Assembly (NCBI GenBank): GCA_964418585.1
Contig: CAYQMG010000148.1
Coordinates: 1 to 64,000, forward strand
Length of the DNA: 64,000 nt
Origin: JAJRTE01 sp964418585
GTDB taxonomy: Bacteria > Myxococcota_A > UBA796 > JAJRTE01
Direction of reading: 5' to 3'
Made by a program: the position numbers and the translations under genes
Part shown: piece by piece, positions 61,221 to 64,000 of the stretch
How positions within the stretch are numbered: the stretch's first letter is position 1
Layout: each line of letters starts with the position of its first letter
Notes under the pieces: model-generated
What the model saw: the letters and a program-made list of their open reading frames with translations, nothing else
Told to the model about the DNA's origin: nothing
The model's database searches: none

Positions 61221-62857
61221 CGTTCGTGCTCCGCCACTGCAGGTAGTGATATTCTGAATTCCGTCCCCTCTCCGGGCGTGCTCCGGCACTCGATGGTACC
61301 ATGATGCCGGTCGATGATCCGACGGACAATGGACAGGCCCAGGCCCGTACCGTGAGGCCGGGTGGTGTAGAACGGCTCGAAGATTCTGGGAAGTTCCTCG
61401 GGAGAGATTCCCATGCCGTCGTCCTGGACCCGGATGAGTATTCCGCCCCCCTCCCGCGATCCGTCCGGTTCGGCCGTCAGGCGGATGGTTCCACCGCCGC
61501 TCTGAGCGTGGAGCGCATTGTGGATGAGATTGATGAGCACCTGGCGGATCTGGTCAGGGTCCACCCGCACCTCCGGGAGATCCTCGGAGACCGCCATGTC
61601 CAGGGTCACGTGCTGCTGGGAAGCCTCGAATTCGCAGAACTGGACCACGTCCCGGAACAAGGAAGGAAGCGACCGGGTGGTTTCCAGGTTGGTCGGCCAG
61701 GTGGAGCGTTCCAGCAATCCAGTAAGGATGTGGGAAATACGATCCACCTCCGCCGAGATACTGGAAAGTCGTCGCTCGATCCCAGGTTCGGACATCTGCT
61801 TGCGTCGCAGTTCCCTCTGGATAAGCTGGACATTGAGTCCCAGAGCGTTGAGGGGCGTCCGGATCTCGTGCGCAGTCTGAGCAGACAGGGTGCCGATGGC
61901 GGACAGATGCTCCATGCGAATGAGGCTCGAGTACATTGCCGTGAGTTCTCGGTCCAGGGCCGCCTTGCCGCGCTCGCTCGTTCGAAGGGCCTCCTGGAGC
62001 CGGGTTCTGGCCTCGGTCAGCGAGCGCATGACCCGGAGGTAGGCAAGTCGGATCTCCTCGAGTTCGGAGCCAGGGAAAACGGTGCGCTCCAGGCCCTCGA
62101 TCCCCCTTTCGCCATCGTTCATGCACTGGACCAGGGTGCGAAGCGGGCTCCGAATGTACCGGTAGAAGAAAAGACCGACCCCCACGAGTGCCCCGGCCAG
62201 GGTCGCGGCCGTGGTCCACAGGCCCGCGCGCAGGTGCTCCTGCATCTCTTCCTTCACTTCTGTCAGGTCCACCTCCACCACCAGGGTCCCCAGTTCCTTG
62301 TAGCTCGACAGGTGACACCGCTGACAGGATAGATGGTTCGGAATCGGATAGGCCCGGTGGTAGACCGGCGTGCCGTCCTGGGCCACGTACTCCCGTCGAT
62401 CCGGATCCAGTCGGGCGTCATGGCACCGCCGGCACCGCGCGTCCCGCGCCTGCTCGATGGGCCGTCCGATCTCCTCCTCGTTCCTGGAAAAACGTACCTG
62501 CCCACGTACGTCCACCACCCGAATGTTGTGCAGCCCGGGAACCTGGACCAGGCGCGACGTGAGGTACTTCGTGTGCACCGGGCGACGGTCCGGATCGGCA
62601 AGCTCAAAACTCTGGAGCACGATGTCCGCCACCCGCCTCGAGTCGTCTGCCACCTGCCGATACTCGAGTTCGTGCAGTCGATGGTTGGTCCACACAAACG
62701 AGGCGGACAGCATGAGCAGGAGGATCAACGAGGTGGCGAGCATCACCTTGAATGAAGCAGCTCGAAACAGCATTCGCGACGTCACGTCACGCTTGAGTTC
62801 GGACAACGGAGGCGCTGCATCTCGTGCTGTTGCCTGGTGCTCCGGCGATTTGCCCAT
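61217..62857 (-). CDS. Sensor histidine kinase with periplasmic diheme c-type sensor domain
   Basis: A 546-residue kinase. Membrane helices (about 36-56 and 214-234) enclose a periplasmic sensor with two heme-binding motifs, CRRCH (142-146) and CQRCH (178-182). Downstream come a coiled coil, HisKA with phosphoacceptor His in TAHEIRTPLNALG, and HATPase with NLIHNALHA, DDGMGISPEEL and GTGLGLSIV. The start at 62857 is favoured over the open frame to 63040 because AGGA precedes it and a sigma-54 promoter lies 44 bases upstream, inside the longer frame. A heme-based redox, NO or O2 sensor is the likely role. Confidence 0.93.
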   Translation of the reverse strand: MGKSPEHQATARDAAPPLSELKRDVTSRMLFRAASFKVMLATSLILLLMLSASFVWTNHRLHELEYRQVADDSRRVADIVLQSFELADPDRRPVHTKYLTSRLVQVPGLHNIRVVDVRGQVRFSRNEEEIGRPIEQARDARCRRCHDARLDPDRREYVAQDGTPVYHRAYPIPNHLSCQRCHLSSYKELGTLVVEVDLTEVKEEMQEHLRAGLWTTAATLAGALVGVGLFFYRYIRSPLRTLVQCMNDGERGIEGLERTVFPGSELEEIRLAYLRVMRSLTEARTRLQEALRTSERGKAALDRELTAMYSSLIRMEHLSAIGTLSAQTAHEIRTPLNALGLNVQLIQRELRRKQMSEPGIERRLSSISAEVDRISHILTGLLERSTWPTNLETTRSLPSLFRDVVQFCEFEASQQHVTLDMAVSEDLPEVRVDPDQIRQVLINLIHNALHAQSGGGTIRLTAEPDGSREGGGILIRVQDDGMGISPEELPRIFEPFYTTRPHGTGLGLSIVRRIIDRHHGTIECRSTPGEGTEFRISLPAVAEHER

Positions 62858-63168
62858 GCGCAGTTCCTGGCTTCCGGGGTGCTCGGCCTGGCAGTCGAAT
62901 ATGCAACCACTGTGCCGCAGGGCCAATCCTGGTGCAACTCCCCTGGAATCCTGGCCGGTCTCCACGTGAAGCGTCTTCTCGATCCTCTGCTGCAATTCGG
63001 AAAGAGATTTCGGATAACGGGCTCCGACAAGGTGGGTCATTTTGACACGGGTCGGTGCGCCCAGGAACAGGAATCGGGTCGTTCTGGCCTCATGTCACCC
63101 GGTCTCTCCGACCGGAGAAGAGGCCACCCAATACACATCGTGGAGGCGGCAAGCAGATAGACGCTCTC
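62858..63168. other. Intergenic region between napB and the sensor kinase
   Basis: 311 bases. It contains the sigma-54 promoter at 62901-62917 and a small palindrome TCTCCGACCGGAGA (63105-63118). No protein gene is supported. Confidence 0.5.
62901..62917 (-). promoter_or_regulatory. Sigma-54 promoter for the kinase-regulator operon
   Basis: Minus strand CGGCACAGTGGTTGCAT: GG and GC ten bases apart, GGCAC and TTGCAT as consensus elements. Transcription would start near 62890, 33 bases before the ATG. Confidence 0.75.
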
Positions 63169-63744
63169 CTAAAGAGCCGGCGGAGCACTCTGCTCGAGCG
63201 CGTGGCACTGGAGGCAGTTCTGGCGCGCCGGGTGGGTGGTGCGAAGTCCCTCGGGACCATAGCGCCCGTGGCAGTTCGTGCAGTTGCTGCGCATCTCGAT
63301 CGCGTGAGGGATGGTGGGCGGCGCTCCCGGCCAGGCCCGCTGCCCCGGACCGGGCGGTTCCCGACCGACGAAAGTCGTCTCATATTCGGGCTCGAGCGCT
63401 CCTTCGCGCAGGACCGAGGTGACGTGACACTGGAGGCAGTTGGTGTAGTGTGTGTGGCTGATCCCTGGTGCCACGAGGTTGTCTTCCACTTCGGTGGGTT
63501 CCTCGTGGCAGTCGAGGCATTCGTCCGTCCGCCGCGGGTCCACCGCATGCGGGATGGTGGGCGGCGCCCCGTCAAAGGCCCGGCGCTCGGCCCGCTTCTC
63601 GATCACCGCGGCGCGCTCCGGAGAACGCTCCGGTACCACCGGTTTTGCCGAGAGCAGCCATCCGCTGGAGGCGACGAGCGCGAGCAGGAGGCCCGCCTTG
63701 ACGGGTCTGGCCATCGGAGTGCGAGGTTTTGAAGATGCATGCAT
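63169..63744 (-). CDS. napB: NapB-like tetraheme cytochrome subunit of periplasmic nitrate reductase
   Basis: A 191-residue periplasmic cytochrome. A signal-anchor (about 15-33) is followed by two copies of a NapB-like unit: PPTIPHAV with CLDCH (76-80) and CLQCH (103-107), then PPTIPHAI with CTNCH (155-159) and CLQCH (177-181). Normal NapB has only one such diheme unit. It would pass electrons to NapA, whose gene end lies 75 bases upstream. The ATG follows GGAGGG with a 10-base spacer. Confidence 0.88.
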   Translation of the reverse strand: MHASSKPRTPMARPVKAGLLLALVASSGWLLSAKPVVPERSPERAAVIEKRAERRAFDGAPPTIPHAVDPRRTDECLDCHEEPTEVEDNLVAPGISHTHYTNCLQCHVTSVLREGALEPEYETTFVGREPPGPGQRAWPGAPPTIPHAIEMRSNCTNCHGRYGPEGLRTTHPARQNCLQCHALEQSAPPAL

Positions 63745-63819
63745 GATATGCTGTCCCTCCTGATACGACTGGAGACGGGGCGGTGGGCGGCGCCCCCGTC
63801 CTCGAGCCTGTCGCCGCGG

Positions 63820-64000
63820 TCACACCAGGGCGTGCTGGATTCTCGCCGCGCACTTCTTGTAGTCCGGCTGCTTGGAAAACGGGTCCACCGCGTCGAGCGT
63901 GAGCCGGTTGATGAGGTGCCTCTCGTCAAAGAAGGGCACGAACAGATAGCCCCGCTGCGGGACCCCGCGGCCGTTGATCCACGCCCGCAGCTTGACACTC
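63820..64000 (-). CDS. napA: Periplasmic nitrate reductase catalytic subunit NapA, C-terminal end
   Basis: The last 59 residues of a molybdopterin oxidoreductase, cut by the window edge. GYLFVPFFDERHLINRLTLD, DPFSKQPDYKKCAARI and the short C terminus match the end of NapA. It uses nitrate in the periplasm and receives electrons from NapB. Same strand as napB, and likely the same operon. Confidence 0.88.
   Translation of the reverse strand, partial: SVKLRAWINGRGVPQRGYLFVPFFDERHLINRLTLDAVDPFSKQPDYKKCAARIQHALV

Noticed and set aside
62858..63040. A 61-residue N-terminal extension of the heme sensor kinase
   Set aside because: The sigma-54 promoter lies inside it, there is no Shine-Dalgarno at 63040, and the ATG at 62857 has a suitable one.
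1..64000. tRNA genes, rRNA genes, CRISPR arrays, insertion sequences and prophage
   Set aside because: I saw no cloverleaf-type T-loop sequences, no regularly spaced repeats, no transposase or integrase motifs and no terminal repeats.

Overview
This is a GC-rich, gene-dense chromosomal segment of a deltaproteobacterium-like organism (Myxococcota/Desulfobacterota type). The evidence is a zapA - probable 6S RNA - rny block, SMC-FtsY, several bacterial-enhancer (sigma-54) two-component systems, multiheme cytochromes with periplasmic nitrate reductase genes, eukaryote-like Ser/Thr kinases, and lipoproteins with FG-GAP, MopC-like and thrombospondin-type-3 repeats. The lineage is an inference from gene content only. 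There are no tRNA or rRNA genes, insertion sequences, prophage genes or CRISPR arrays. Long open frames antisense to real genes are abundant, as expected at this GC content, and are left out.

Layout. 1-6.3 kb (minus): RNase Y (cut by the window edge), probable 6S RNA, ZapA, FtsY, SMC. 6.5-12.3 kb (plus): a 1015-residue repeat lipoprotein and a Ser/Thr kinase with a periplasmic Cache sensor. 12.2-16.6 kb (minus): zinc-ribbon protein, glutathione transferase, FG-GAP lipoprotein, secreted C69 dipeptidase. 16.9-21.1 kb (plus): solitary 2-hydroxyacyl-CoA dehydratase-type activase, Flp-type prepilin-like protein, GIN-domain lipoprotein, dynamin-like GTPase. 21.1-28.2 kb: a DUF4175-like giant membrane protein with a peptidase-MA/TPR protein, divergent from a PP2C-cNMP fusion, then a small lipoprotein. 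28.4-34.9 kb (plus): FeoB with an unusual G-domain insertion, a DtxR-FeoA regulator, a second membrane Ser/Thr kinase, a serine hydrolase and a small membrane protein. 35-38.7 kb: a helical unknown, glycogen branching enzyme and a PhnA-like zinc protein.

38.7-52.8 kb (minus) is the most interesting block. A sigma-54 activator (51459-52808) sits above a probable sigma-54 promoter. That promoter precedes a same-strand series: SLC13/TrkA-C permease, two cytidylate-kinase-like proteins (one with a ruined P-loop), a UspA protein, a single-domain receiver, a pyruvate-phosphate-dikinase-like protein without the PEP-binding barrel, and an HBM-type histidine kinase. A membrane protein and a B12-radical SAM protein follow. 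The set reads as a conserved-looking but undescribed signalling and metabolic module.

53-57 kb: an unknown protein, an NmrA-like oxidoreductase, OsmC and a second SLC13/DASS transporter. 57.3-64 kb: an M14 carboxypeptidase, then a nitrate-respiration locus: a tetraheme c-type cytochrome, a sigma-54 regulator and a sensor kinase with two heme-binding CxxCH motifs, then tetraheme NapB and the C-terminal end of NapA. Near-consensus sigma-54 promoters precede both the cytochrome and the kinase-regulator pair, which suggests an autoregulated, heme-sensing circuit for periplasmic electron transfer.
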